Of a stretch of DNA of 34,600 nt, positions 15,501-23,919 are shown one piece after another. Made by a program: the position numbers and the translations under genes. How positions within the stretch are numbered: position 1 is the first letter of the stretch; every line of letters begins with the position of its first letter. The stretch spans positions 1 through 34,600 of the forward strand of contig CALJNR010000040.1 of assembly GCA_937981575.1 (NCBI GenBank). The letters run 5' to 3'. This DNA is from an uncultured Clostridia bacterium (GTDB lineage: Bacteria > Bacillota > Clostridia > Lachnospirales > Cellulosilyticaceae). The notes beneath the pieces are model-generated. The model saw only the letters and a program-made list of their open reading frames with translations, had not been told where the DNA came from and ran no database searches.

Positions 15501-16495
15501 AATGCGCGCACCTTCGCTCTCATAGCTATAATAATCAATATTGGTGCACCAAGAAAAGCAGTGACAATACCTGCTTCCAATTCACTTGGGCTGCCAATAA
15601 GCCTTCCGAATACATCTGAAAGGGTTAGGAGGATTGCTCCGCCAACGGCAGACATAGGAATAACGAGACGTAAATTAGGTCCACAGATGATACGCATAGT
15701 ATGTGGGACCATAAGTCCAACAAAACCAATAGGTCCAGCAAGGGCAGTTGCAGCGCCGCATAATAAAACGCCTGAAAAAGCCCCTAAGAATCGAACAAGC
15801 CCTGTGCGGACCCCGAGTCCCGTTGCAATGTCATCCCCTAAGGCAAGTGCATCCAGTGCTGGGCTGGAAAGGACACCTAATATCATTCCGGCCAAAAGAA
15901 AAGGGAGAACGGCTCTGATCCCTTCCCAAGTTGCACCGCTGATGCTGCCTACTTGCCAGAATCGAAAAGCATTCATAACTTCTGTACGTGGTAAAATGAC
16001 AGCGCTGACTATAGAGGATAAGGCGGCACTGGTTGCAGCCCCTGCTAAAGCAAGTTTAATAGGTGTAGCGCCTCCGGAACCCAGCGAACCGATTGTAAAT
16101 ACAAATAGAGAAGTTACAGCCGCACCAATTAGAGCAAACCAGATATACTGATGTGCTGCATTAATATTAAAAAATGCAATACCGCTGACTACGAATAAAG
16201 AGGCTCCAGTATTGACTCCTAATATGCTGGGATCTGCAATAGGATTGCGGGTAATGGCTTGCATAAGTGCTCCAGAAACGCCAAGAGCAGCTCCGGCAAA
16301 GATGCCAAAAACTGTTCTTGGAATTCTTTCATGAACAATAAGTTCATTCAGAGTTGCTTTCCTTGAGTGGATCAAAGTGTCAATGACTTCATTAAACCCT
16401 ATGTATTTCGCTCCGAAAGCCAAAGAAGCTAAGACGCATAATGATAGAATCAGCAGATTTCCAATCAAAATCGTGGTTAGTTTTGAGGTTTTCAT
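15497..16495 (-). CDS. Iron-siderophore ABC transporter permease (FecC type)
   Basis: A 332-residue FecCD-family permease and partner of the one at 14466. Recognisable blocks are ERIPRTVFGIFAGAALGVSG, ITRNPIADPSILGVNTGAS, GLGVRTGLVRFLG (ATPase-coupling loop) and GPIGFVGLMVPHTMRIICG, all in the expected order for a protein with about nine or ten helices. Four-base overlaps join it to the binding protein upstream and the second permease downstream. Having two distinct permeases rather than one homodimer is typical of siderophore systems such as Fhu/Feu in Gram-positives. Confidence 0.92.
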   Translation of the reverse strand: MKTSKLTTILIGNLLILSLCVLASLAFGAKYIGFNEVIDTLIHSRKATLNELIVHERIPRTVFGIFAGAALGVSGALMQAITRNPIADPSILGVNTGASLFVVSGIAFFNINAAHQYIWFALIGAAVTSLFVFTIGSLGSGGATPIKLALAGAATSAALSSIVSAVILPRTEVMNAFRFWQVGSISGATWEGIRAVLPFLLAGMILGVLSSPALDALALGDDIATGLGVRTGLVRFLGAFSGVLLCGAATALAGPIGFVGLMVPHTMRIICGPNLRLVIPMSAVGGAILLTLSDVFGRLIGSPSELEAGIVTAFLGAPILIIIAMRAKVRAL

Positions 16496-17553
16496 TCTCC
16501 TTTATTCACTGCCTCTCCTAAAACTTTAAGATAGTCATCGATTGTAGCAGGGATAGAAAGTGCACTTGGTGTTCCAGAAGCTGCAAGGGGTGTGCCATCT
16601 TCTATAAGGGCTACTGAGCCCCTTTTTATTGCAGGAATCGTACCAAGCAGCGGATCTGCTTGTAAAGCGGCAAGTAAAGAGTCATTACCATAAGTAATAA
16701 TGATATCAATATCATAAAGAAGATCCGCTTTTTCTGAACTTAGGGGAACTGCAAAGCTTGTTGCTTCTTTAGCAAGTTCAGATACACTTTTAGGGACTGC
16801 CATGCCTAAGTCTGAGAGGTATGCAGCACGGGGATCAGTAGGCAAGTAAAGATAGAAATTCCCTAAATCTGCAGGGTTGAAATAAAAGAATGCAGCAGTT
16901 TTTCCTTTAACTTGAGGGTATTTGCTTGTTTTATCTGTAATCAGCTGTTCAAGTTCGCTAACAAGTGCTTCACCTTCGCCCCTCATTCCCATACCTGTTG
17001 CATTATAAATAATTTGATCACGCCAAAATGTCTGCCATGGAAGCGATGGATAAGCGACTACAGGGGCAATTTCACTTAATAAATCATACTCTTCTTGGGT
17101 GATTCCAGAGTATGCAGCCAAAATAACATCTGGCTGAACATCGGCAATGGCTTCAAAGTTTAAACCAGCGATATCATCAAAAAGCACAGGGCTAAGGGCG
17201 CCTAATTCTTTGAATTTTGCAGTGGTCCAAGGTAACATACCGCTTTCATCAGTTACGCCGTAGTTAGCTTTGGAAATACCTACTGGAATGACCCCTAATG
17301 CTAGTGGAAGGTCGTGATTTGCCCAGGCTATCGTAGCAACACGTTCAGGCTTAGTTTCTATAACAGTTTCTCCGAAAGCGTGCTTAATTGTAATGGGGTA
17401 GATTGTATTAGATTCTGTAGTCACTGAATCTGCTGCTAATGGTGTAGCAGATTCAGGTGAACTAGAAGATGAGTTTATCATTGCACATCCTGTTAAGACA
17501 AGAGTATATGCAAGAGATATTGACAGAATTGATTTTAAGAGTTTAAGTTTCAT
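16492..17553 (-). CDS. Iron-siderophore ABC transporter substrate-binding lipoprotein
   Basis: A 353-residue extracellular binding protein. The signal peptide ends in the lipobox LVLTGC (Cys23), so it is tethered to the outer face of the membrane. After a Ser-rich linker come the two lobes of a helical-backbone-type (FecB/FhuD-like) fold: ITIKHAFGETVIETKPERV at the start, then FEAIADVQPDVILAAYSG and the C-terminal lobe. It is the first gene of the four-gene operon and starts with CGAAAGG upstream of the ATG at 17553. The operon is driven by the promoter at 17643-17671 with a Fur box at 17624-17636. The ligand is presumably a ferric siderophore, since the operator is Fur-type. Confidence 0.93.
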   Translation of the reverse strand: MKLKLLKSILSISLAYTLVLTGCAMINSSSSSPESATPLAADSVTTESNTIYPITIKHAFGETVIETKPERVATIAWANHDLPLALGVIPVGISKANYGVTDESGMLPWTTAKFKELGALSPVLFDDIAGLNFEAIADVQPDVILAAYSGITQEEYDLLSEIAPVVAYPSLPWQTFWRDQIIYNATGMGMRGEGEALVSELEQLITDKTSKYPQVKGKTAAFFYFNPADLGNFYLYLPTDPRAAYLSDLGMAVPKSVSELAKEATSFAVPLSSEKADLLYDIDIIITYGNDSLLAALQADPLLGTIPAIKRGSVALIEDGTPLAASGTPSALSIPATIDDYLKVLGEAVNKGE

Positions 17554-17623
17554 GATGATTCCTTTCGTTACAGTTATTATAATTTAAGATATAACAGATG
17601 AGGCTAAACAAAAAAATGATTTC

Positions 17624-17636
17624 GATAATCATTATC
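17624..17636 (-). promoter_or_regulatory. Fur box at the transcription start
   Basis: GATAATCATTATC is a perfect 6-1-6 palindrome; extended, it matches the Gram-positive 7-1-7 Fur box TGATAATNATTATCA at 14 of 15 positions. It begins just downstream of the -10 box of the importer promoter, so iron-loaded Fur would block initiation. Its presence supports iron as the imported metal. Confidence 0.88.
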
Positions 17637-17642
17637 AATTGA

Positions 17643-17671
17643 ATTATATTATCAGTGACAATTAATGTCAA
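17643..17671 (-). promoter_or_regulatory. Perfect consensus sigma-A promoter of the iron importer
   Basis: On the minus strand TTGACA (complement of 17666-17671), a 17-base spacer and TATAAT (complement of 17643-17648). The Fur box follows at once. It lies 90 bases before the binding-protein start codon. Confidence 0.88.
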
Positions 17672-17749
17672 GAGTTTTATAGATCATTTTTAGATTTAAG
17701 GAAAACGATAAATAGTTTTGAATTGGGACTTAATTTTGAAAGATTGAAA

Positions 17750-17778
17750 TTGACTACCTGCGTAAAAGGAATTACTAT
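17750..17778 (+). promoter_or_regulatory. Promoter of the GNAT gene
   Basis: TTGACT (17750-17755), 17 bases, TACTAT (17773-17778), facing away from the iron operon. The leader to the GTG at 17880 is about 95 bases and contains nothing else recognisable. Confidence 0.55.
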
Positions 17779-17879
17779 TGAAGTAATAGATAAGAGATTC
17801 TATTGAATAGATACTTTTCAGCTAGTAGAAAGGATGATCGAACAGTTTTTTAAAATTAGTTTAAAAGGAGAATTCTAAA

Positions 17880-18341
17880 GTGAAGATTATTTCGGTAAGG
17901 GAAAACCCTGAATTTAAGGATAGAGCAATACAATATTTTCAAGAAAAGTGGGCAAATGAAAGTACAATGATGGTTTATGAAGACTGTATTTCAAATAGCA
18001 TTGATACAAAGAGTCCTTTGCCACATTGGTATTTATTAATGGATAATGAAGGTAAGATTAGTGGATGTGCAGGTCTGATTACAAATGACTTTATCAGCAG
18101 GATGGATTTATATCCTTGGTTGTGTGCATTGTTTATAGAAGAGAAATATCGGGGTAATGCTTATGGCTCATTATTGCTGCAGAAAGCAAAAGAGGATACT
18201 AAAAAAGGAGGCTTTTCTCATGTGTATCTATGTACAGCCCATATTGGATTTTATGAAAAATATGGATTTACATATATTGGGGAAGGGTATCATCCATGGG
18301 GTGAGAATTCAAGGATATATAAGTCTGAACTTCTAGATTAA
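17880..18341 (+). CDS. GNAT family N-acetyltransferase
   Basis: A 153-residue acetyltransferase. The strand LCALFIEEKYRG leads into the acetyl-CoA loop YRGNAYGSLLL, and the fold ends with IGFYEKYGFTYIG. The N-terminus with FKDRAIQYFQEKWANE is common among small Gram-positive GNATs with unknown acceptor. The GTG start is set by AAAGGAG at 17864-17870. It has its own promoter (17750-17778) divergent from the iron operon and is not obviously linked in function to its neighbours. Confidence 0.88.
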   Translation: MKIISVRENPEFKDRAIQYFQEKWANESTMMVYEDCISNSIDTKSPLPHWYLLMDNEGKISGCAGLITNDFISRMDLYPWLCALFIEEKYRGNAYGSLLLQKAKEDTKKGGFSHVYLCTAHIGFYEKYGFTYIGEGYHPWGENSRIYKSELLD

Positions 18342-18433
18342 TTATTGGAGCTTCTACGAGATATAAATATTTAAAGTACCTCATATGACATCATTTATAG
18401 AGTATCTAATAAAAAAATATAGGAGCACTTTCA

Positions 18434-18799
18434 ATGAAAAAAATGATTAATATCTTAACTGTAATTGCAGTGCTAGCGATGGTATTAACTTCATGTGGAG
18501 AGAAAGAAAAGATGGAAAGTATGGAGTATATTCGCGATGAAGACGGAAATTATGGGAATCAAATAAAATGGGGGAACACTATATATACAACGTGGAGTGC
18601 TGCAGACGCAAATCTAATTGAAAAACAAGTCGGTATAGTTGACGGAGATAGAAAGGAAAAAGTTTATAATGTACGTGGCTATTCATCTAAAGAATGGTTA
18701 ATCCATCATTATGATGTAATAATGTCCACATATGATCTTTATAAAGCTGACGCTGTTACTGATATACCAGAAGAATTTATAAAACTTAAGATTGAATAA
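18434..18799 (+). CDS. Small lipoprotein of unknown function
   Basis: A 121-residue exported protein. Residues 1-21 are a lipoprotein signal (MKKMINILTVIAVLAMVLTS followed by Cys21), and the mature part is acidic and aromatic (YIRDEDGNYGNQIKWGNTIY). No known domain is recognised. A GGAGC lies before the ATG. The possible TTG start of the next frame would overlap its end, but the preferred start of the next gene is 18840. It shares its general plan with the lipoprotein at 19512 (short lipoprotein whose mature part contains a D-x-x-G-N-Y turn), which may indicate distant relatedness. Confidence 0.8.
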   Translation: MKKMINILTVIAVLAMVLTSCGEKEKMESMEYIRDEDGNYGNQIKWGNTIYTTWSAADANLIEKQVGIVDGDRKEKVYNVRGYSSKEWLIHHYDVIMSTYDLYKADAVTDIPEEFIKLKIE

Positions 18800-18839
18800 G
18801 TTAAAGTATGGAGTTTATCCTCAAGATGGGGGGCGAATC

Positions 18840-19220
18840 GTGAAAAGTACGCTTATTACGTTATCATTCATGAATATGATGTTTATGTTTATGCATGAAT
18901 TCGATGCTTTTTATCAAGGCGAGTGGAAAATGTTTAAGTTTTTAAGGACTTATCATGAAAAAGCACAATATTTATTTTTTTTATACTTGCATATACCTTT
19001 TATACTTGTATATTTATGTTATCTTTTGGCGGTTATTAATTTTAGTAGTTTATATTTATGGTTAGTAATTAATGCAGTAAGTATTTTACATTTGATTATT
19101 CACCTCATAGCAATAAAGTGGAACAGCAATGTGTTCAAATCCGTACATTCCTTTGTTTTTATTGGCGGAGCAGCACTAGCTGGCGGGGTAAATTTATTAT
19201 TATCAGTACATTACATATAG
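18840..19220 (+). CDS. Small membrane protein with conserved-looking HEFDA motif
   Basis: A protein of about 126 residues with around four membrane helices. The N-terminal part contains MHEFDAFYQGEWKMF, like the H-E-x-D-A motif of the DUF6713-like small membrane proteins, and a further HIPFILVYL segment in the next helix. GTG at 18840 is preferred because a G-rich ribosome binding site (GGGGGG, 18828-18833) precedes it; a TTG at 18792 would add 16 residues and overlap the lipoprotein gene without a binding site. Function unknown; the His/Glu/Asp cluster near the membrane could be functional. Confidence 0.72.
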   Translation: MKSTLITLSFMNMMFMFMHEFDAFYQGEWKMFKFLRTYHEKAQYLFFLYLHIPFILVYLCYLLAVINFSSLYLWLVINAVSILHLIIHLIAIKWNSNVFKSVHSFVFIGGAALAGGVNLLLSVHYI

Positions 19221-19263
19221 AAAGCAAGCAATAGACAGGGCGTATTAAAGGCCGCAGCATTCT

Positions 19264-19291
19264 TACTGCTCTTAACTTTATAAGAGCAGTA
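19264..19291. repeat. 11-bp perfect stem-loop
   Basis: TACTGCTCTTA (19264-19274) and its complement (19281-19291) enclose a 6-base loop. There is no T-run on either side, so a terminator role is doubtful. It lies 44 bp after the membrane protein gene and before degenerate element I. Confidence 0.5.
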
Positions 19292-19344
19292 TATCGAAGA
19301 ACAGAGCATTGCTGGCGCTGGTATATGACAGTCACAATTTTTCC

Positions 19345-19470
19345 AAAGGGCAGACCAGTTGCTTTGCTCACCTTTGTATGAAATGGGTGCAAATAGCACT
19401 ACGAAGAAGGATAGTGTAGGGACAGATTAAGGGGAGAAGAGAGAGACGAGATGGCGGACAGTGCTAAAGA
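19345..19470 (+). repeat. Distant, degenerate relative of the attC-like elements (I)
   Basis: The sequence GGGTGCAAATAGCACTACGA, then AGAAGGATAGTGTAGGGACAG, follows the interior of element A (GGTGCAAGCACGCTGCGA, then AGAAAGGACTACGCGGGAACAG) in order and spacing, and is preceded by TTGCTTTGCTCACC like A and H. Core sites cannot be found at either end. It suggests the cassette-like DNA once reached this far, beyond the iron operon. Confidence 0.35.
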
Positions 19471-19511
19471 TTAAGAGGTAAGATTAGAATTTAGCAAGGA
19501 GGATGAGTGGG

Positions 19512-20075
19512 ATGAAAAAGGTAATCGTATCATTTTTGATCATTATTAGTACTATAGGACTGTTCACTTCATGTGGTAAAAGCTATGAATCTCAGGCAAT
19601 AAAATTTTCATTTAATGATAATGGAAACTATACAGGCTTTGCAAATTTACCGGTGGAATATTCTATAGAAGAGGCTGAAAAAGATGGATATTTTGTTGCA
19701 CAGGATTTAGAGGACGATATCAACAAAAAATTATGGGACAATTTTAGCCAAGATGCAGCAAAAGGGGAAAATGCTGGTATTCGTATAGTGAGTTTTGATA
19801 CAGAAGATAACAGTATTGCTTATTTTAGCGATTTATTTTTGAATGATGGATACTATTATTTATTTGATAGTAGTTCTGAGAACCAAGAAAAGCAACCATA
19901 TCAATACTTGCTGACGTTGGAAGGAAAGTTTGGGAACCCACTAAGAGATAGTGGGGTTGTCGTATTAACTGATGATAATACTTTGACCTTCGATCACGTT
20001 ATGAAATCAATGCTTTCGAGTAATATGGATTATAAAAAAAACATCTCGCCCTATCAGCTAGTTATGTTTCAATAA
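19512..20075 (+). CDS. Lipoprotein of unknown function
   Basis: A 187-residue exported protein with signal peptide and lipobox LFTSC (Cys21), then a mature region rich in Asp, Asn and aromatic residues (FSFNDNGNYTGFANLPVEYS). No known domain. ATG at 19512 is chosen over one at 19503 because AAGGAGG (19496-19502) would touch the earlier codon, whereas 19512 has a 9-base gap. It is followed by an unknown soluble protein and the anchored toxin-domain-like protein, all on the plus strand with short gaps, so they may form one transcript. Confidence 0.8.
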   Translation: MKKVIVSFLIIISTIGLFTSCGKSYESQAIKFSFNDNGNYTGFANLPVEYSIEEAEKDGYFVAQDLEDDINKKLWDNFSQDAAKGENAGIRIVSFDTEDNSIAYFSDLFLNDGYYYLFDSSSENQEKQPYQYLLTLEGKFGNPLRDSGVVVLTDDNTLTFDHVMKSMLSSNMDYKKNISPYQLVMFQ

Positions 20076-20149
20076 GTATTTGTAAATGCAGGATAGTTTG
20101 TGTAGGAATGAGGCTGCTTAGCTACAAAAATAAAATTATAGGAGGGCAT

Positions 20150-20626
20150 ATGCAGGATTTTAATAAGTTATGCCAATGTATTAAAAACAGTCTTTTTGAG
20201 TACTCTTTTGATCAGTATGAAGTAAAAAATCTATTTGATTTTAAACATATGGCTGTTTTAAGAAGGAGGACTTGGAATACTAATAGAGCGATAGTGATTA
20301 TTGAACTTTCAGATGCTCAGCAGAAAAACATAAAAAATATTGGAAAATTTTCTCAAAGCATAAAAAGACAGTTGGGTAAGGAGATAGGCTATTATTTTTG
20401 GATTTATCCGTTAGGCCTACAGCTTGTATTTTATGGAGAAAGCATTATTGATCTGTGTACGGATGTACAAAGCTACGTGGATAAATGGAATAATCAGCAA
20501 GTTGTTTTGCAAAGTATTCATGTATTAGAGAATAACGAGAGCCAGTCTGTTAGAACCTGGGGGCAATTTGCAACTGGAAAATATCAAGATATAATAGAAA
20601 AATCAATAAAAGAATTTCAAACATGA
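20150..20626 (+). CDS. Hypothetical protein, 158 aa
   Basis: A soluble protein with no family that can be recognised. It has a mixed alpha/beta pattern, an aromatic core (IGYYFWIYPLGLQLVFYG) and an amphipathic C-terminal helix (KYQDIIEKSIKEFQT). ATG at 20150 is used because AGGAGGG at 20140-20146 precedes it, though the gap is short; a start at 20108 lacks a binding site. The next gene begins 19 bases after its stop, so the two are probably co-transcribed. Small proteins next to toxin-domain-like proteins are often immunity factors, but nothing in the sequence proves this here. Confidence 0.7.
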   Translation: MQDFNKLCQCIKNSLFEYSFDQYEVKNLFDFKHMAVLRRRTWNTNRAIVIIELSDAQQKNIKNIGKFSQSIKRQLGKEIGYYFWIYPLGLQLVFYGESIIDLCTDVQSYVDKWNNQQVVLQSIHVLENNESQSVRTWGQFATGKYQDIIEKSIKEFQT

Positions 20627-20645
20627 ATTAATAGAGGATTAGAAG

Positions 20646-21473
20646 ATGGCAAAAAGGGCAATGTTTTTTAGTTTAAGTGTTATTTTTATTATAATGATTT
20701 TAGCTTATTTTATGGGCCATGTACCAGAATCTAAAACTTCTTTAGATGGTAATGCAGCAGCTACTACAGATAAAGGGGAAATAGAATTTCTATCTGATGA
20801 ATATTTCAATGATCTGAGCGGGTTATTCAAGCGAACAAAAGTAGAAAATGATAAATGGTATTTTTTTGATGGCGCAGAGAAAATCGCAGCAAAGGCAGTC
20901 ATTAATAAAATAATGAATGATTTAGAAAAGGAACCAAATGCTTTAGTCAATCATAAAAACTTTAATTTGTTTTTTGATACAATTGATCAAAACATTAGAA
21001 AGCTAGATAGTATAACAGAAGAGATGCATTTCTTTAGAAACACATTAAATGCGTATAGTAATGCGCCTGATGAATTAGATCATATGATAGATTTGGCCGC
21101 TACAGGTAAATGGAAATTATTCAGTGCAAAATTTCACAGGTATAATAACGAAGCGATTAATGGAGCACTCAATATAAAGTTTTTATCAGTAGATGGCAGA
21201 TTTGAGGCTGTTTATAATACAGGAACAGGTAAAATTGTTGTTGATCCTGCTAATATTGGGACCTATAATTATGCTCCAGGATCAGTAAATCCAATAAAGT
21301 ATTATAACCATAATAAATATGATAAAGTCCCTTGGAAAAAGTGGGGGAATATAAAAGGGTTTTCATATGAGAAAATTATTCGTTTAAAATCAGAACATGG
21401 ATCAGAAGAAGCAAAAAATAATTACAAAGAAGTAGAAAGGTGGATCCAGCAAAGAAAAGATGAATTAAAATAA
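20646..21473 (+). CDS. Membrane-anchored protein with polymorphic-toxin-like C-terminal domain
   Basis: A 275-residue protein. Residues 5-24 are a single hydrophobic helix acting as anchor or uncleaved signal; the rest would be extracellular. Residues about 185-235 contain RFEAVYNTGTGKIVVDPANI, then GTYNYAPG, KYDKVPWKKWGN. The order VYN-x-G-T-G-x-x-V-x-D-P-x-N-x-G-T-x-N-Y followed by P-W-x-x-W-G-N recalls C-terminal modules of Rhs/WapA-type polymorphic toxins; here the usual long repeat region is absent. Whether it is active, or an orphan or household relative, is not known. It follows the unknown gene at 20150 by 19 bases. Confidence 0.72.
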   Translation: MAKRAMFFSLSVIFIIMILAYFMGHVPESKTSLDGNAAATTDKGEIEFLSDEYFNDLSGLFKRTKVENDKWYFFDGAEKIAAKAVINKIMNDLEKEPNALVNHKNFNLFFDTIDQNIRKLDSITEEMHFFRNTLNAYSNAPDELDHMIDLAATGKWKLFSAKFHRYNNEAINGALNIKFLSVDGRFEAVYNTGTGKIVVDPANIGTYNYAPGSVNPIKYYNHNKYDKVPWKKWGNIKGFSYEKIIRLKSEHGSEEAKNNYKEVERWIQQRKDELK

Positions 21474-21577
21474 TAATGTACACATTGTGCAGTTTTTAAA
21501 TCGTTACTGCTTAATAAGGATGATAAATAATTTATGAAGTCAGTTTTTATTAGAACTACATATAGAGGGTAATAGTG

Positions 21578-22285
21578 ATGGACAATAGAGATATTCAAAA
21601 TATATTTAAAGACTTATCTACACCTTTGATAGCTGATGCATGCTTAAGAGCAGGCGTTAAACTTCGTATTGCTCCGGCAGGCATTAAGCCCATTAAATCT
21701 GACATGCATGTGGCGGGGAGCATTTTGCCAGTGCGCCATTATGGAAGTGTAGACATTTTTTTAGAAGCTATGGGAAATGCTCAGCCAGGAGATGTACTTG
21801 TTATAGATAATGACGGCAGAACTGATGAGGGGTGTATTGGAGATTTAACTGTTTTAGAGGCCAAGGCGTGCAATATAGCGGGAATAATCTTATGGGGAGT
21901 GCATAGAGATACAACTGAACTTGAGCACATAGGATTTCCTGTCTTTAGTTATGGATCATATCCAGCTGGCCCAATAAGGCTAGATAGCCGTCATAAGCAT
22001 GCCCTTACTTCAGCAAAATTTGGTGAATATGAAATATGTTTGGGGGATTTTGCGTTCGCTGATAATGATGGAGTAGTTTTTGTTCCTAAAGCAGATGTTA
22101 GTAAAGTCATTCATACCGCACTGATAATTTGGGAAAAAGAAAGACAGCAGGCCGATTTAATAAAGGCTGGAGAAAAGCTTAGAGATCAATTAAAATTTGA
22201 CCAATATTTACAAGAGAGGATCATTAAACCTGAATACTCTTTTAGGCAGCATCTTAAAGATATAGGCGGGGCAATTGAAGAGTAA
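21578..22285 (+). CDS. RraA-like/HMG aldolase family protein
   Basis: A 235-residue protein of the RraA fold, which includes 4-hydroxy-4-methyl-2-oxoglutarate and oxaloacetate-type class II aldolases. Key blocks are STPLIADACLRAG, GDVLVIDNDGRTDEGCIGDL, VLEAKACNIAGIILWGVHRD (the R-D pair that binds substrate and metal in the aldolases) and ADNDGVVFVPKADV. The long C-terminal helix carries IWEKERQQADLIKAGEKL. ATG at 21578 has GAGGG 8 bases upstream; a GTG at 21575 is the alternative. The following tautomerase gene suggests a catabolic pair for keto-acid substrates. RNase E regulation (the RraA name) is not implied. Confidence 0.87.
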   Translation: MDNRDIQNIFKDLSTPLIADACLRAGVKLRIAPAGIKPIKSDMHVAGSILPVRHYGSVDIFLEAMGNAQPGDVLVIDNDGRTDEGCIGDLTVLEAKACNIAGIILWGVHRDTTELEHIGFPVFSYGSYPAGPIRLDSRHKHALTSAKFGEYEICLGDFAFADNDGVVFVPKADVSKVIHTALIIWEKERQQADLIKAGEKLRDQLKFDQYLQERIIKPEYSFRQHLKDIGGAIEE

Positions 22286-22345
22286 GTAAAGAATATACAT
22301 TTTATTATCATCTAGCATTAATAGAAAAAGGAGATTAGAAAGACT

Positions 22346-22537
22346 ATGCCTGTAATTACTATTGAATATTCAAAAATCACTAAGGAACAAAAAGCTAGAC
22401 TTATTAAGGAATTAGTATCAAAAGCAAGTGAGGTTCTGAATGTTGAAGAGAAAGAATTTGTTACAATTATAAAAGAGAATGACGCAGATAATGTTGGTAT
22501 TGGGACTTTGTTGTTATCCGAAAGAAATAAGTCATAA
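22346..22537 (+). CDS. 4-oxalocrotonate tautomerase family protein
   Basis: A 63-residue protein, the standard length for 4-OT. Pro2 becomes the catalytic N-terminal proline after Met removal (MPVITIEYS), and the KITKEQKARLIKELV helix is typical. The usual Arg at about position 11 is replaced within ITKEQ, so substrate use may differ. AAAAGGAG at 22326-22333 precedes the ATG at a rather long 12 bases. It follows the RraA-like aldolase by 60 bp; tautomerase and aldolase often act in succession on keto/enol acids. Confidence 0.86.
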   Translation: MPVITIEYSKITKEQKARLIKELVSKASEVLNVEEKEFVTIIKENDADNVGIGTLLLSERNKS

Positions 22538-22582
22538 CTAATGTCAACTAAGATACATTCAACATGAAATGAGTTAAAAAAG

Positions 22583-22626
22583 AAAAATGACAGTCTTGAG
22601 ATAAAACTCTGAGACTGTCATTTTTT
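22583..22626. terminator. Bidirectional intrinsic terminator
   Basis: AAAAATGACAGTCT (22583-22596) pairs perfectly with the sequence at 22612-22625, giving a 14-bp stem with an A-run on one side and a T-run on the other. It separates the tautomerase gene from the convergent MFS gene and can serve both. Confidence 0.9.
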
Positions 22627-22671
22627 AAAGTTATCTTTGACTAATTATTTCTTAAAACAAAGAAGCTTTTA

Positions 22672-23919
22672 TTACTTTGATACAGTCGTTGCAGCTTCTA
22701 GACAAGGGGTACTGGTATTTTGGACTTTGAAAGCGACATAGAGGTTGACTAAAGATAAAGCTGCGGCTAAGAAGAAGATGTATTGAGGCCCCCAATAGGT
22801 CCAAACAACTCCGCCTAAAAAAGAGCATGTAATAGAAACAACATGGTCAATGCTTAAGCCTAAAGAAAGTGTAGGGGTTACATCTGATGGATCTACCGTG
22901 ATCGTGCGCAGATAAATAGTCCGTACCATGCCTAGCTGATTTGACATTTTATCTGCAATAAATAGTGCATAGGCTAAAAACAAAGGAAGTCCGAAATGTG
23001 ACAGCTTGCCTGAAAAGAAGCCTGCACTTAAAAGTCCATAAACCAAATAAACACCAATAAACGATAAGGCATCTAAATAGAGAATAGCTTTTATGCCAAA
23101 ACGATCTAGCCATTTGCCAACAGCGGGAATAAAGAAAATACCTATAAAAGAGCCTATAAAACCTAAAATAGCTAAGGTGTCAGGACCTTTCCCTAGTAAG
23201 TCGATTAATACCCATGGACCATAAACAAGCATCATCTGTTTTTGGACGCCGAACATAACAACTAGAGTATAATAATACTTATATTCTTTTCTAAAAACAA
23301 ATTTAACCTTTGCATTATTTTTTATGCTTTTATGTACACTATGTTCTAATGCAAACATAAGAAGAAATACAATAAAAATCAAAAGTGCAGAACCAATGAA
23401 AATCCATTTGATTGGGGCTAAGAAGCTAAAGAATCCCATTCTGAAGCCAATAAAAACAAGAATACTTGCAAACATAGAGAAAGCTGTGGTAACAGCCTTA
23501 AAAAGGCCCATTCCTTTTCCTAAGTTTCCTTCTTTAATAAGAGATATGCCGATACTATCCTGAAGCGGCATAAATAAATGCATTCCCATAGAATTGATAA
23601 AAATAAAAATAAGCATAATTGAAAAGGTAGGCGTTATAAATCCAAGAATTGCAATGCCGATAATGCTGAGTAGCTGGGAAATCATTGAAAGACGGATGTC
23701 AGACAGAAAAGAAAGCCCGGCCACAACAAAGATAACGAGCACTCCCGGAAGTTCCCGTGGAAATTCAATAAGCCCCCGCTGAAATGCTGTTGCCTGATAG
23801 GCGTCTTTAAAGTAGTTAGAAATCACATCATTGCTTAGGCCAAGACCTAAAGCAGTTAAGGCGGTGATACATAAGTAAATAAGAAAGCCTTTATTCATGG
23901 TTCTAAGTTGTTTAAACAT
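22672..23919 (-). CDS. MFS family transporter
   Basis: A 415-residue membrane protein with about twelve helices in two halves, split by the charged loop LEHSVHKSIKNNAKVKFVFRKEYK near residues 195-220. The N-half has VISNYFKDAYQATAFQRGLIEFPRELPGV; the loop-2-3 signature of many MFS drug transporters is only loosely present (FLSDIRLSM). The C-half has GKWLDRFGIKA, its equivalent. These features suit a general importer or exporter; the substrate cannot be named. It is convergent with the tautomerase gene and shares the terminator at 22583. Confidence 0.88.
   Translation of the reverse strand: MFKQLRTMNKGFLIYLCITALTALGLGLSNDVISNYFKDAYQATAFQRGLIEFPRELPGVLVIFVVAGLSFLSDIRLSMISQLLSIIGIAILGFITPTFSIMLIFIFINSMGMHLFMPLQDSIGISLIKEGNLGKGMGLFKAVTTAFSMFASILVFIGFRMGFFSFLAPIKWIFIGSALLIFIVFLLMFALEHSVHKSIKNNAKVKFVFRKEYKYYYTLVVMFGVQKQMMLVYGPWVLIDLLGKGPDTLAILGFIGSFIGIFFIPAVGKWLDRFGIKAILYLDALSFIGVYLVYGLLSAGFFSGKLSHFGLPLFLAYALFIADKMSNQLGMVRTIYLRTITVDPSDVTPTLSLGLSIDHVVSITCSFLGGVVWTYWGPQYIFFLAAALSLVNLYVAFKVQNTSTPCLEAATTVSK

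Noticed and set aside
15456..16151. Plus-strand open frame of 231 residues
   Set aside because: Antisense to the FecC-type permease, with a Pro/Ala-rich nonsense composition and no binding site.
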